Virus record (IMG/VR): IMGVR_UViG_3300049043_000192
Location: 1 to 45,822 of that record
Reading direction: 5' to 3' (one strand)
Source: a virus
DNA: 45,822 nt
Below the pieces are notes generated by a model. That model worked only from the letters and a program-made list of their open reading frames with translations, was not told the DNA's origin and did no database searches. Shown piece after piece: positions 27,376 through 35,213 of the stretch (position 1 is its first letter; every line of letters begins with the position of its first letter). Position numbers and translations under genes: made by a program.

Positions 27376-27957
27376 TCAACCTGCCTTGAAGGGGTTGGTT
27401 CCATCCAGGAGGCGGGTGATGTCGAAGCCTTCAGATTTGGCCTCCAGCCAGGCGGCGTCGATGTGCTCTTGGCTGCCCTTCTTGCGGGGGACGGGGCGGA
27501 CGGTGTACTCGGTGAGCAGGCCGCTGCCCTTCTTGCTGACGGTGAAGTCCCACTCCAGCAGGTTCTCGTAGTCCTCCATCTGGCTGATTTGATCCAGCTC
27601 TTTGATGATGGACTTTTGAGTGATCTGCAGGACTTGGACTTTGCCGGAGTCGTAGTTGTAAACCGGCATGGCGATGAAGAACTTCACGTCTGCGGTGCCG
27701 GGGCCGCCGCGGCCTTCGCGGGGCTCGAACTCGCCCATTTCCACCTTGATGTCCTCGTAGGTGGGCTCTTCGGCGAAACGGAACGGCTTGTTGGTGCCGT
27801 TGCTGGAGCCCCAGGACTCGTAACCCTCCAGGGGTTCGTCGGTGAGGAGCGCGAAGCGGACGGTTCCGCCGTCAGCCAGCTTGCTAAGGCTGAGGTAGCC
27901 GCCACCGGTGGAGCTGTTGTTGACGGCTGCGGAGGCTTGCTTGGAAAGGAAAGGCAT
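27376..27957 (-). CDS. Gp32-like single-stranded DNA-binding protein
   Basis: 193 residues from ATG at 27957 (MPFLSKQASAAVNNSSTGGG). The core has GGTVRFALLTDEPLEGYESW, FIAMPVYNYDSGKVQVLQIT, a KSIIKELDQISQME helix and LEWDFTVSKKGSGLLTEYTV, an OB-fold-like order resembling T4 gp32-type proteins. I see no clear acidic tail; it ends LLDGTNPFKAG. It is the first gene of the minus arm, opposite the primase-helicase, which fits a role in replication and recombination. Confidence 0.65.
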   Translation of the reverse strand: MPFLSKQASAAVNNSSTGGGYLSLSKLADGGTVRFALLTDEPLEGYESWGSSNGTNKPFRFAEEPTYEDIKVEMGEFEPREGRGGPGTADVKFFIAMPVYNYDSGKVQVLQITQKSIIKELDQISQMEDYENLLEWDFTVSKKGSGLLTEYTVRPVPRKKGSQEHIDAAWLEAKSEGFDITRLLDGTNPFKAG

Positions 27958-28103
27958 TGTGGTTTCCGTGTTTTTTGTGGTCGCCCGAGGGCAACGTGTG
28001 AAACAGTAGCACGGTATTGACGATCTGGCTAGCCTAGTAAAACGCCCCAGCTGCGGACGGCAGCCAGGGCGCGTGTAACACAACACTGTAGGAGTCTAAC
28101 AAC
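27958..28103. promoter_or_regulatory. Divergent intergenic region between the two arms
   Basis: 146 bases separate the minus-strand ssDNA-binding gene from the plus-strand primase-helicase. Both arms must start in or near it. Plus side: a TTGACG box at about 28016 and an AGGAG ribosome site nine bases before the GTG at 28104. No spacing-perfect promoter could be called by eye. It is the natural place for early promoters and perhaps an origin. Confidence 0.5.
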
Positions 28104-30266
28104 GTGTCTAGTAAGACGCAAGACCTGCTGGCCTTCGTGCGCCAGCTGCCGGTTGGGATGGCGTACACCCCGATCTACGAAAAGGGAGTGGTTACGCCTA
28201 GCGGCAAAGTCAGCGAGGGCAAGGCAGCCCCTGTAGACGGGCATGGGACCATTGATATGAATGGTGCTGATGTAGCACTTCAAATTGAGCGTCAGCCGCA
28301 GACCAGTTCAAAGCCGTTGGTGTGTGGACAGGCCCGCGTAGCAACGGACTTGTAATCCTTGACGTTGACCGGAATCTCAGCCGTCTGCGAAAAAGCGTTG
28401 GGGTTCCACCTTGGATGGGGCTCCAGTCGTTACCATCGACAAAAGCCAACGCCGCAAAATATTTATTCCGGATCCCTAAGGAGCTCTGTGGGGATCTGTG
28501 ACAAGGTTTTGGACTTTCAGATACTGGTGCGGGTTATGAGGTCTTGTGGCATAAGCGCCAGGGGCTTCTGTATGGCGCTTATCCGGGCTCTAAGGACGGC
28601 AAGGCACCGGAGGGCTTCTATGGCTTTGAAGGCGATCTAGAGGCGATTCCAGAGGCTCCTGAGTGGCTTGCTGGCTGAAATGCGTGACCGTTTTGGTAAA
28701 GGCGTTGAGGATGCCGGCTTCATTAAGAACAGGAAGGCGCTGGATTTCTCGGATCGAGACCCGGCTGAGGTGGCTGAGATTATTCAGTCCGCTCTGAAAG
28801 TTATTCCTGGGCAGGGGGCTGGCAGCCGGGACCACTGGGTGAAGGTGGGGATGGCGATCCACAGCGAACTGCCAAACGACGTTGGTTTGACGTTGTGGGC
28901 AGCTTGGTCGGCTGAAGACCCCGAATATGCCGACGAGTGGACGGGCTCCAATCCCTGTGAAGACGTTTGGAAGAGCTTCCGCAAAGGGGCCGTAAGCCTC
29001 GGTTCGCTTGTTCTGGATGGCGGACCAGCAGATGCCGGGGCGGCTGTGGCTTGCTGAGGATTTGCGGAAAGTGGTGGCCGATGTTGAGGCCGACACTGTT
29101 ACAAGGATTCGGCACGTAACCCTTAGTTATGGCGAAGTCATTAGTCGTGCCAAGGAAATCGCAAGAACTGGATAACCCGGCTGAAATGGCTCACCGCATG
29201 AACGCTTTGGCGCTTGAAGCCGGTTATCGGGATGCGGGGGCGCTAGAGAGGTTGCTGATTAGTCAGATCCAGTACGAACAGCGGGATGACGATATGGAAA
29301 TTGGAGTTTTGCTGGATAAAGAGGTCCAGTTGGATTATCTGATTCCTGACTTGCTGCCTAAACCCGGTGTCGTGATGATCCACGGGGCTGGTGGTGATGG
29401 CAAATCCATGACCGCGTGGACGCTGGCAAAACATGTTGCTCGTGGTTTGCCGTTTTCCATTCGAGGTGCTGATGTACCAGTGCAGCAGGGGAAAGTTCTG
29501 ATTCTTAACGGTGACCAGTCCGAAGTTCAGGTAAAGCAGCAGATGCAAGACCTGGAACTCGGTCACAACGATCCAATCCGGGTTGTGATGGGTTGGGATC
29601 TGAACTGGTATCTGCGTTTTGTCAAACTCGTTGAAAAACACAAGCCCGCATTGGTGGTGATCGACTCCATCACCGGTTGCAGTAGAGGCTCGGCGTTTGA
29701 CGAAAATCGCAAGGAGTTTGCTGGGCCGCTCTACTGGCTGCGCTAACAACAACGGAAGGCTCTTCCCGCCATGCACGATCCTCGTGGTACATCACAGCAA
29801 CAAATCCGGGGGTTCCGGGGGACCACGGCACTCAGGGACGCCGTAGACGAGGCATGGAGCCTCAGGAAGCCCTCTGACAAGGAGATGGAGCGTGTGGGGT
29901 TCTCCAGCCGCCTCATCACGGTGGAGAAGAGCCGTGCAGGCCGTGGTGGCAGCAAGTTGCTGCTCAAGATGCTGGAAGATCTGACCTTTGAGCTGAAGGA
30001 CTACGTGGAGCTCGACCACCGAAAGCGCCACGCCAGCTTCCATCGTTGATCGTGTGCTCCAGCGGTTGCGGTCGGCCGCCAAAAGCAATGAGGGTCGCAC
30101 CCGGCAGGATCTGCACTCCGACCCATTGTGCGGAGGCAGCGTGGTGGGCATCAAGAAGGCGCTCCAGCGCTTGGAGGCACGGGGTTTGATTTTTAGTACA
30201 GAAGAACCCAGCTCCAGAAGGGTTGGTTCCAGCGTTAAGAGGTACTTCGCTTTAGCTCTCGCGTGA
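28104..30266 (+). CDS. Primase-polymerase / helicase fusion (multiple frameshifts)
   Basis: About 720 residues when joined, from GTG at 28104 (SSKTQDLLAFVRQLPVGMAY). Prim-Pol domain: VGVWTGPRSNGLVILDVDRN with the catalytic D-V-D, then YEVLWHKRQGLLYGAYPGSK. PriCT-2-like domain: DHWVKVGMAIHSELP and ALWAAWSAED-type sequence before CEDVWKSFRKG. RecA-like SF4 helicase: Walker A MIHGAGGDGKSMTAWTLAKH, Walker B PALVVIDSITGCSRGSAFDE, then LVVHHSNKSGGFRGTTALRD. C-terminal winged helix: KKALQRLEARGLIFSTEEPS. Indels are visible near 28300, 28490, 28670, 29000, 29160, 29745, 29815 and 30045. It likely primes and unwinds DNA at the phage fork. Confidence 0.85.
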
Positions 30267-30267
30267 T

Positions 30268-30459
30268 ATGTGTGAGAGAGAGTGTCCCCCTATGGATAAA
30301 ACCAGTGCTGGACTGGAAAAATTAGGGGGACAGGGTGTGGAGGTGTCCCTCCTAAATGCGGATGTTGCTGGCACCCCTCAAGCCGTGGAGCAACCGCCCA
30401 CCGCAGATGCTGCCGATTTAGGGGACACGAAAATGGCTGTCCCCCGAGACTGCTTGTAA
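30268..30459 (+). CDS. Possible C-terminal tail of the helicase, or small separate protein
   Basis: Open frame of 63 residues (MDKTSAGLEKLGGQGVEVSL, NADVAGTPQAVEQPPTADAA). One indel near 30446 would extend it to 30496 as ETACNDAGFEQGTLIL. No ribosome site is evident, and it begins one base after the helicase stop. It may therefore be the frameshifted tail of the helicase. The stretch is marked by repeated GGGGACA/TGTCCCC words. Confidence 0.35.
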   Translation: MCERECPPMDKTSAGLEKLGGQGVEVSLLNADVAGTPQAVEQPPTADAADLGDTKMAVPRDCL

Positions 30460-30518
30460 TGATGCGGGTTTTGAACAGGGGACACTGATTCTGTAACCCC
30501 CAAAGGGAGGACTACTCC

Positions 30519-30569
30519 ATGGAAGAGATCCGAGCTGCTATTGATGCTGCTGCGAGGATGTGGCAATGA
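30519..30569 (+). CDS. 16-residue leader peptide
   Basis: MEEIRAAIDAAARMWQ, preceded by GGGAGG ten bases upstream, with its TGA overlapping the next gene's ATG (ATGA). The next gene has no ribosome site of its own, so this peptide probably serves translational coupling. Confidence 0.45.
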   Translation: MEEIRAAIDAAARMWQ

Positions 30570-30853
30570 AGTACTACACAAAGAGAGGGGAACTCACTTA
30601 TGTTCCACAAACAGACGAAGAACGCTTTGCTGTTTGGGTGCAAAAAGTTAACGATTGGCGGTTAGTTGTAGTTAAAGAAGCTATAAAAGACAAATTTGGC
30701 AAACCAGTTAGAAATAGATTGGGGCAAATTTTATATAAAGAGGTTACAAAAGTGGTGGGTACAGGTATAGCTGAACCTACTCAAGAGGAACTGGATACTG
30801 CGTGTACCAAGCCGTGTCGTTACAGGAGGGCAGCTCGTGCCTCACGCGCCTAA
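30566..30853 (+). CDS. AT-rich hypothetical protein
   Basis: 95 residues, MKYYTKRGELTYVPQTDEER, then VWVQKVNDWRLVVVKEAIKD and KFGKPVRNRLGQILYKEVTK. It is basic, with a beta-alpha look. The DNA (30566-30790) is clearly richer in A and T than its neighbours, suggesting recent acquisition. The last ~15 residues (CRYRRAARASRA) may be an out-of-frame tail, since they overlap the next gene's ribosome site. No family recognised. Confidence 0.5.
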   Translation: MKYYTKRGELTYVPQTDEERFAVWVQKVNDWRLVVVKEAIKDKFGKPVRNRLGQILYKEVTKVVGTGIAEPTQEELDTACTKPCRYRRAARASRA

Positions 30854-31175
30854 CTTTCTTCTAGGGCTAGTGCGGGCTGCCGCCTGGCTGTTGTGGAGAG
30901 AGCCCGTGGCCAAGCCCGAACCGCCCCAGCCGAAGCGTCCCAGGAAACCGACCTTGGGTTACACGGTTGGGGATATTCCCTTCGAGTTGTTGGCCATCGT
31001 CCGCATCGCCTGGTACCGCAAAGGCCAGGCGTATGAGGTCGAGGAGTTCCAGATCGAGGAGTGCGAGAGCGCCCACGCTCAGTTCCACTACATGGTCGGC
31101 CAAGCGCTCCAGCGCGGGGCTGACGTCTGCGTACTGACTCAGTACCAGCCGGAGGACTTGGGGGTGCCGACGTGA
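30837..31175 (+). CDS. Hypothetical protein
   Basis: 112 residues from GTG at 30837, chosen because AGGAGG lies eight bases upstream. MPHAPNFLLGLVRAAAWLLW suggests a membrane-associated N-terminus. It is followed by a Pro/Lys linker (EPPQPKRPRKPTLGY) and a globular part, DIPFELLAIVRIAWYRKGQA to GADVCVLTQYQPEDLG. Function unknown. Confidence 0.55.
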   Translation: MPHAPNFLLGLVRAAAWLLWREPVAKPEPPQPKRPRKPTLGYTVGDIPFELLAIVRIAWYRKGQAYEVEEFQIEECESAHAQFHYMVGQALQRGADVCVLTQYQPEDLGVPT

Positions 31176-31265
31176 TTCCGCCGGTCGTCGTGTTCGGGCT
31201 GACGGCCACATGAAGAATTGCAACAGCCCGGCTGGACGCTCGGCTGGTTATGTGCAACAGTAAGG

Positions 31266-31296
31266 GCACGCCCGCAACGGCGTGCCTTTCTATTAC
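31266..31296 (+). terminator. Rho-independent terminator in the plus arm
   Basis: GGCACGCC-CGCAAC-GGCGTGCC followed by TTTCTATTA. It ends the primase-helicase transcript. The gene at 31299 begins right after it and would need read-through or a new promoter. Two 13-16 codon frames (GTG at 31172, ATG at 31211) lie just upstream and are too weak to call. Confidence 0.75.
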
Positions 31297-31298
31297 TG

Positions 31299-31547
31299 AT
31301 GCACATGGACGACTTTTTGTACACCAAGGTGGATAACACCAAGCTCAGCCCCTGGTACTTCGGGGTCAGCTGGGCAGTGATGATGCTCCAGCAGAAGGTT
31401 GCCTCGCTCGAAGAGCGGGGACTCAACGCCAACTACGACATCCGCCAACTCCAGCAGCTTCAGGACCTGGAGCAGTTCCTCAAGATGAGCTGGGATGTCT
31501 GGATGGATGGCATTGAACGCCGTCAGACTGCACAGGAGGTCCAATGA
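31299..31547 (+). CDS. Hypothetical helical protein
   Basis: 82 residues from ATG at 31299 (MHMDDFLYTKVDNTKLSPWY). Then VSWAVMMLQQKVASLEERGL and a Gln/Leu-rich helix (DIRQLQQLQDLEQFLKMSWD). It is probably a helical bundle or coiled coil. No family recognised. It overlaps the next gene by ATGA. Confidence 0.6.
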   Translation: MHMDDFLYTKVDNTKLSPWYFGVSWAVMMLQQKVASLEERGLNANYDIRQLQQLQDLEQFLKMSWDVWMDGIERRQTAQEVQ

Positions 31548-31808
31548 CCTGCGTATTGGAAATCGAGGATCTGTGGTTTGAAGATGGTGGCACCAGGATT
31601 GTTGTTGATGCCGTTGTTGCTGACATGGTGGTGGTCCATCCCGCAAACCCGCCTCGACCCACCAGAGTGGGGGCCTGCCTTGTGCCGAGGCTCCTTCGAC
31701 CTTCACGAAGAGGATTTGATTCCCGCCAGCGATGACGGACTCCGCAAACTCCTCTCCGACAGAATCGACGACTGGACCCCGCTCGACACGTCCGATTGGG
31801 ACGACTGA
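31544..31808 (+). CDS. Conserved small acidic protein (frameshifted)
   Basis: Starts MTCVLEIEDLWFEDGGTRIV, VDAVVADMVVVHP, shifts near 31640 and continues TRLDPPEWGPALCRGSFDLH, EEDLIPASDDGLRKLLSDRI and DDWTPLDTSDWDD. About 88 residues, beta-rich then acidic. The pattern looks like a small gene family of cyanobacterial phages, but I cannot name its function. Confidence 0.55.
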
Positions 31809-32058
31809 ATCGCGGGAACTCCGCAACGCCGACGATTACGACGACTGGGAGTACGGCACCGAGCCCATTCCCGGCGATACGCACTGGGTCCGCGCCAAAA
31901 CGCTGACCCAGCTTTATCGTCACCTGATCTACGTGTTTGCCACCAGCGACACGATCTGCTCCAGCAGACTCGCCAAGCTGGCCATCCACGAGATTCTCAA
32001 ATTGAGACTCATGGATCTCACCAAGATTAGACACCAAGACCCACGGTATTTCGCATGA
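31732..32058 (+). CDS. Hypothetical protein
   Basis: Up to 108 residues. The well-formed part begins near ESRELRNADDYDDWEYGTEP and continues GDTHWVRAKTLTQLYRHLIY and RLAKLAIHEILKLRLMDLTK. The true start may be later than 31732, because the first ~25 residues run opposite the end of the preceding gene and look unstructured. It ends with ATGA coupling to the next gene. Confidence 0.5.
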   Translation: MTDSANSSPTESTTGPRSTRPIGTTESRELRNADDYDDWEYGTEPIPGDTHWVRAKTLTQLYRHLIYVFATSDTICSSRLAKLAIHEILKLRLMDLTKIRHQDPRYFA

Positions 32059-32249
32059 ATCACGACTGGTACAACGACTATTACCGCCAATCCCGGGGCT
32101 ACGGTCCCGGGGAAATCGCCGAGTTGTATCGGCAACCTGCTAAACCATCTACTTCCGTCCCAAGGGAGTTTCAGGGGCGTTTTGCGACGCCGGCTGAATA
32201 CGACGCTTGGGTGCGGGAGCGCTGGAGCATTTACACCAACGGTTATTGA
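32055..32249 (+). CDS. Small Tyr-rich hypothetical protein
   Basis: 64 residues, MNHDWYNDYYRQSRGYGPGE, then TPAEYDAWVRERWSIYTNGY. Rich in Tyr, Trp and Arg. It overlaps both neighbours (ATGA before, TGATG after). Function unknown. Confidence 0.6.
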   Translation: MNHDWYNDYYRQSRGYGPGEIAELYRQPAKPSTSVPREFQGRFATPAEYDAWVRERWSIYTNGY

Positions 32250-32509
32250 TGACTGATCCGAACAACATGATTCCGTTCTACAGGTCTTTCCTGTTGGGGC
32301 GGACGGTTTACCTCGACAAAGTTAAGGAGCTGCCGCTTCGGGACTTGGAGATTCTCAACGTCGAAACACTGGCCGCGCTCCACGAGAGTCGGCACAACTA
32401 CAGCCAGCTGGAGGAGAAACACTCCGACGAGGCTGGCACTGAGTTCCGCCGCATGAAAATTGCTGGCTATTTCCAGGCTGCCCTGGAGATTGAACTCGCC
32501 TCTCGCTGA
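32249..32509 (+). CDS. Hypothetical protein
   Basis: 86 residues from ATG at 32249 (MTDPNNMIPFYRSFLLGRTV), chosen over an earlier in-frame start because it overlaps the upstream stop (TGATG). Mostly helical: LRDLEILNVETLAALHESRH, then RRMKIAGYFQAALEIELASR. No family recognised. Confidence 0.6.
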   Translation: MTDPNNMIPFYRSFLLGRTVYLDKVKELPLRDLEILNVETLAALHESRHNYSQLEEKHSDEAGTEFRRMKIAGYFQAALEIELASR

Positions 32510-32539
32510 TCCTGTACTACACTTCACCCGTTCTACCTC

Positions 32540-32941
32540 ATGGACATGTACATCCTTTCTGGAAAACAGTTCGATCAAATCATCAAAGCTCTGGACGACG
32601 TACGTTTTGCCCTTGATACGTGCCAGCACATCGAGCTGGATCTGACGAAGCCCAAGCAAACCATCCCGCTGCTCGCCGGCGAAAAAATCGTACGGGCAAC
32701 ATCCGTACAAACACCGAAGTCTCAAAGTAAGACTCGTGGGTCCAGCCGCAAGAAGCGGGCGGCGTTGACGGAGAAGAAGGTGCTGGAGATCAAGCGCCAG
32801 TTGGCGGCTGGTGGTAAGTCGGTGGCCAAGATCGCTCGGGATTTTGGCGTGCATAGCACCACGATCAACTGCATCAAGTGGAACAAGACTTGGAAGCACG
32901 TGGTGCTCCAGCAGGAACAGCCCACCGCTGTGGTGCTCTGA
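32540..32941 (+). CDS. Helix-turn-helix DNA-binding protein
   Basis: 133 residues, MDMYILSGKQFDQIIKALDD. The C-terminal half, KKVLEIKRQLAAGGKSVAKI then ARDFGVHSTTINCIKWNKTW, is a resolvase-type helix-turn-helix as in HNH-associated or regulatory phage proteins. The middle is a basic linker (KTRGSSRKKRAALTEKK). It sits just before dCTP deaminase and is probably a regulator of this arm. Target unknown. Confidence 0.7.
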   Translation: MDMYILSGKQFDQIIKALDDVRFALDTCQHIELDLTKPKQTIPLLAGEKIVRATSVQTPKSQSKTRGSSRKKRAALTEKKVLEIKRQLAAGGKSVAKIARDFGVHSTTINCIKWNKTWKHVVLQQEQPTAVVL

Positions 32942-32944
32942 GAC

Positions 32945-33457
32945 GTGTCGATCCTGTGTGACCACCAGATTGTGTCGCTGGTGCGGCGGAATCTCGTTAG
33001 CCCCTACGATGAGGCGCTGCTGAATCCCGCGAGTCTTGATGTGAGACTCGGCAAGAACCTGTTGGTGGAGGATGCGGTTAGTCCGCAGTTAGTCCACCGC
33101 TCGATTGCGGGGCACACGCAGGAAGAACCGTTCATGCTCCAGCCGCATGAGTTCGTGCTGGCGGAGACGTTGGAGGAGTTCCAGCTGCCTGACTGTATTG
33201 CTGGGCAGCTGGCGCTCAAATCCAGCCGGGCGCGGGAGGGGATCGAGCACCTTCTCGCGGGTTACATCGACCCCGGTTACATGGGGCGGCTGACGCTGGA
33301 GTTGCAAAACGCACGCTCCATGCACGCTGTCGCTCTGTGGCCTGGGATGCGGATTGGGCAGATCGTGTTCCACCGCATGTCCATGCTTCCGGGCAAGGAC
33401 TACTCAATGACTGGCCGTTATTACGGCGACACTGCAGTTCAGGCTTCTAAAGGATGA
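32945..33457 (+). CDS. dcd: dCTP deaminase
   Basis: 170 residues from GTG at 32945. Motifs of the trimeric dCTP deaminase/dUTPase family: LLNPASLDVRLGKNLLVED, LALKSSRAREGIEHLLAGYI with the catalytic region, DPGYMGRLTLELQNA, PGMRIGQIVFHRM and a C-terminal GRYYGDTAVQASKG arm. It converts dCTP to dUTP, feeding thymidylate synthesis and nucleotide balance during phage replication. No thymidylate synthase gene is seen in the window, so host ThyX/ThyA would finish the pathway. Overlaps the next gene by ATGA. Confidence 0.93.
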   Translation: MSILCDHQIVSLVRRNLVSPYDEALLNPASLDVRLGKNLLVEDAVSPQLVHRSIAGHTQEEPFMLQPHEFVLAETLEEFQLPDCIAGQLALKSSRAREGIEHLLAGYIDPGYMGRLTLELQNARSMHAVALWPGMRIGQIVFHRMSMLPGKDYSMTGRYYGDTAVQASKG

Positions 33458-33717
33458 CGACTTTTAACTTTTCAACCGGCGATCAGGTTCACCACCCCCA
33501 GCACTACACGGCGGGGAAATTTGAAGTCATTGACATCTTGGAGGATCTGGTTCAGTCCGCTCCAGATGCTGTGACGGGTTCGCTCCAGTGGCAGTGTTTG
33601 AAGTATCTCAGCCGGATGTGGCTGAAGAAAGATCCGCTGGAAGATGCTGAAAAGTGCCGCTGGTATTTGAACCGACTGATTAACACGTTGGCGACGGAGG
33701 CTTATCGGAATGACTGA
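33454..33717 (+). CDS. DUF3310 / SaV-like protein
   Basis: 87 residues. DQVHHPQHYTAGKFEVIDIL, then WQCLKYLSRMWLKKDPLEDA and EKCRWYLNRLI. The HPxHY start and the K-Y-x-x-R-x-x-x-K-D-x-x-x-D-x-x-K-x-x-W-Y-L helix pair define DUF3310, a family often labelled nucleotide kinase-like in phages. It is coupled to dcd by ATGA overlap, supporting a nucleotide-related role. Confidence 0.88.
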   Translation: MTTFNFSTGDQVHHPQHYTAGKFEVIDILEDLVQSAPDAVTGSLQWQCLKYLSRMWLKKDPLEDAEKCRWYLNRLINTLATEAYRND

Positions 33718-34054
33718 CCACCCCATCACCCCGCCGCCGGAGTTGGTTAAGCAGTGGTGGAAAGAGGCCCAAGCAGCGGACTACATGGATCTGCCGTGCT
33801 GGGTAACCCTACGTCGCCACCCGCGCCGCCCAATGGGGCGCAGACCAGGAACTGGCGGCGTGCTGTGCATTGCATAGGCTCAGTGGTACAAAGCGCAGTC
33901 GTTTCTCAAGCTCGATGGTGACGATCCTGTACCCTCCTCCGCATCGCCCGCCGCCCGAAGCCGCCGAGCTTGAAGGAGCAGGCGTTAGGGGCACTCGGTC
34001 GGTCTTAACTCCAACGCGCATACAAATTGGGATGAAACTGACTGAGCGACTTTG
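33710..34054 (+). CDS. Conserved hypothetical protein, several frameshifts
   Basis: Starts MTDHPITPPPELVKQWWKEA, QAADYMDLPCWVT, then in another frame YVATRAAQWGADQELAACCA, then WYKAQSFLKLDG or KPPSLKEQALGAL in others. The ITPPPELV...AAQWGADQELEACC...KPPSLKEQAL pattern is one I recall from cyanobacterial phages, where it is a single gene of about 100 residues. No function is known to me. The 3' end is uncertain because of three or more indels. Confidence 0.5.
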
Positions 34055-34086
34055 ATCCTTGCTACGTCGTGCCGCGGAGCAACTTG

Positions 34087-34259
34087 ATGGATAAATTTTT
34101 AACGTTTGCTGTTTGGTTACTTGTATTTTAGGGTTTATTGCTTATCAACTTTTACAGGAGTTGCAGATGGGACAGCGTTGCGCTGGTAACAATGGAGCAA
34201 TGGTTATAACAACTGCGATTAACTGTTGTTTGCGTTCGTCGTGCACTGGAGTAATTCAA
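34087..34259 (+). CDS. Possible small membrane protein (frameshifted)
   Basis: MDKFLTFAVWLLVF is followed, after one indel near 34130, by GFIAYQLLQELQMGQ. Together they form one transmembrane segment with a short polar tail. End point uncertain. It sits between two broken conserved genes. Low confidence because no intact frame exists. Confidence 0.35.
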
Positions 34260-34719
34260 TGGCTGAGTACTAAAGCAACGCCCGAACAATGGAGACAGTG
34301 CAGGAAAAGTTTTTTCCTGAGAGCGAAGATGCCACTTGCTTGCTGGAATTGCGTTCCAGGGTTGAAACACTAGAAGACAATTGTTGAGCTGGTGTTTTGA
34401 TGAGAGTACAAACTTTCGTATCAATGGCAGTTGATTGATAGAGTGGCAAAACTTGAGATGGGCGCTGGTATCCGCGTACATTGTGGCCGAAGGAGTAGAA
34501 GATAGCACTTCAAGCCAACTTCAAATTCAGATCAAATTAGAAGTTCGCTGGTAAGAACGGGTAGTAGAAGTGCTTGATGAGCATCATGTCGTAGGTGCTC
34601 TTGATGAATCTTGGCACCAGCAAGCCCGCGCTGCGATTGACGAGATTGCAAAGTGGTTGGCAGAAAATTCTGGTGGCACTCGTGCTGCATGGATGTTGGA
34701 GCGTGAACTTGAGCGATGA
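34260..34719 (+). CDS. Conserved hypothetical protein, heavily frameshifted
   Basis: Fragments in order: MAEY, KATPEQW, METVQEKFFPESEDATCLLE, LRSRVETLEDN, then RWALVSAYIVAEGVE, EVLDEHHVVGALDE, and ESWHQQARAAIDEIAKWLAE with WMLERELER at the end (34719). The KATPEQW start and an AAIDEIAKWL... C-terminus belong to a family I recall from cyanobacterial phages. At least four indels break it, more than in neighbouring genes, so genuine decay is possible. Confidence 0.45.
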
Positions 34720-35183
34720 GCTGCACGCACAGCTTTCGGAATATTGTTTCGACGTACCGGTGGAAAAGTAAGAAAGGATTGACTTACCTATTGGTTCCAG
34801 TGCAAGTGCTTGTGGGCATAAGTGGACGGTCTATTACGACACAATTCAACAAGCAAGAGTTGCAGCAGTTTGAGTTGCCGCGTGAGGCTATTTGTAAACC
34901 GATTAAATTTTCGGAAGAGGAAATTCGGCAGATTCTGCTTGATACACGCCCCTATGCACAGATCGCACGGTATTGGGGTACAGCACGCCAGTCGATCCAG
35001 CAGATTAAAACTGGCAAGTCGTACAGGCGAGTTTGCCCGGAGATTCCGCGCAGGGTGCCGAAAGCGATGCCGGTTTTGTCGTGCCGGCAATGCGGGTTTT
35101 GGGGGAACGCAGGTTGCTCGCTGGACGTTCCAGAGGCTGGTGACGGATTCGCTGACGAGTGCTCGTTTTTCAAGAAGGCGTGA
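34716..35183 (+). CDS. Helix-turn-helix protein with Cys-rich C-terminus
   Basis: Open from 34716, but the reliable part starts near FNKQELQQFELPREAICKPI. A helix-turn-helix follows: KFSEEEIRQILLDTRPYAQI, ARYWGTARQSIQQIKTGKSY. It ends with a metal-binding-like LSCRQCGFWGNAGCSLDVPE and DGFADECSFF. The first ~40 residues may be out of frame. It is probably a small DNA-binding regulator and lies right before the DNA polymerase gene. Confidence 0.6.
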   Translation: MSCTHSFRNIVSTYRWKSKKGLTYLLVPVQVLVGISGRSITTQFNKQELQQFELPREAICKPIKFSEEEIRQILLDTRPYAQIARYWGTARQSIQQIKTGKSYRRVCPEIPRRVPKAMPVLSCRQCGFWGNAGCSLDVPEAGDGFADECSFFKKA

Positions 35184-35213
35184 TACAGTAGTAAAGTACA
35201 CGCCCTACCAGGC

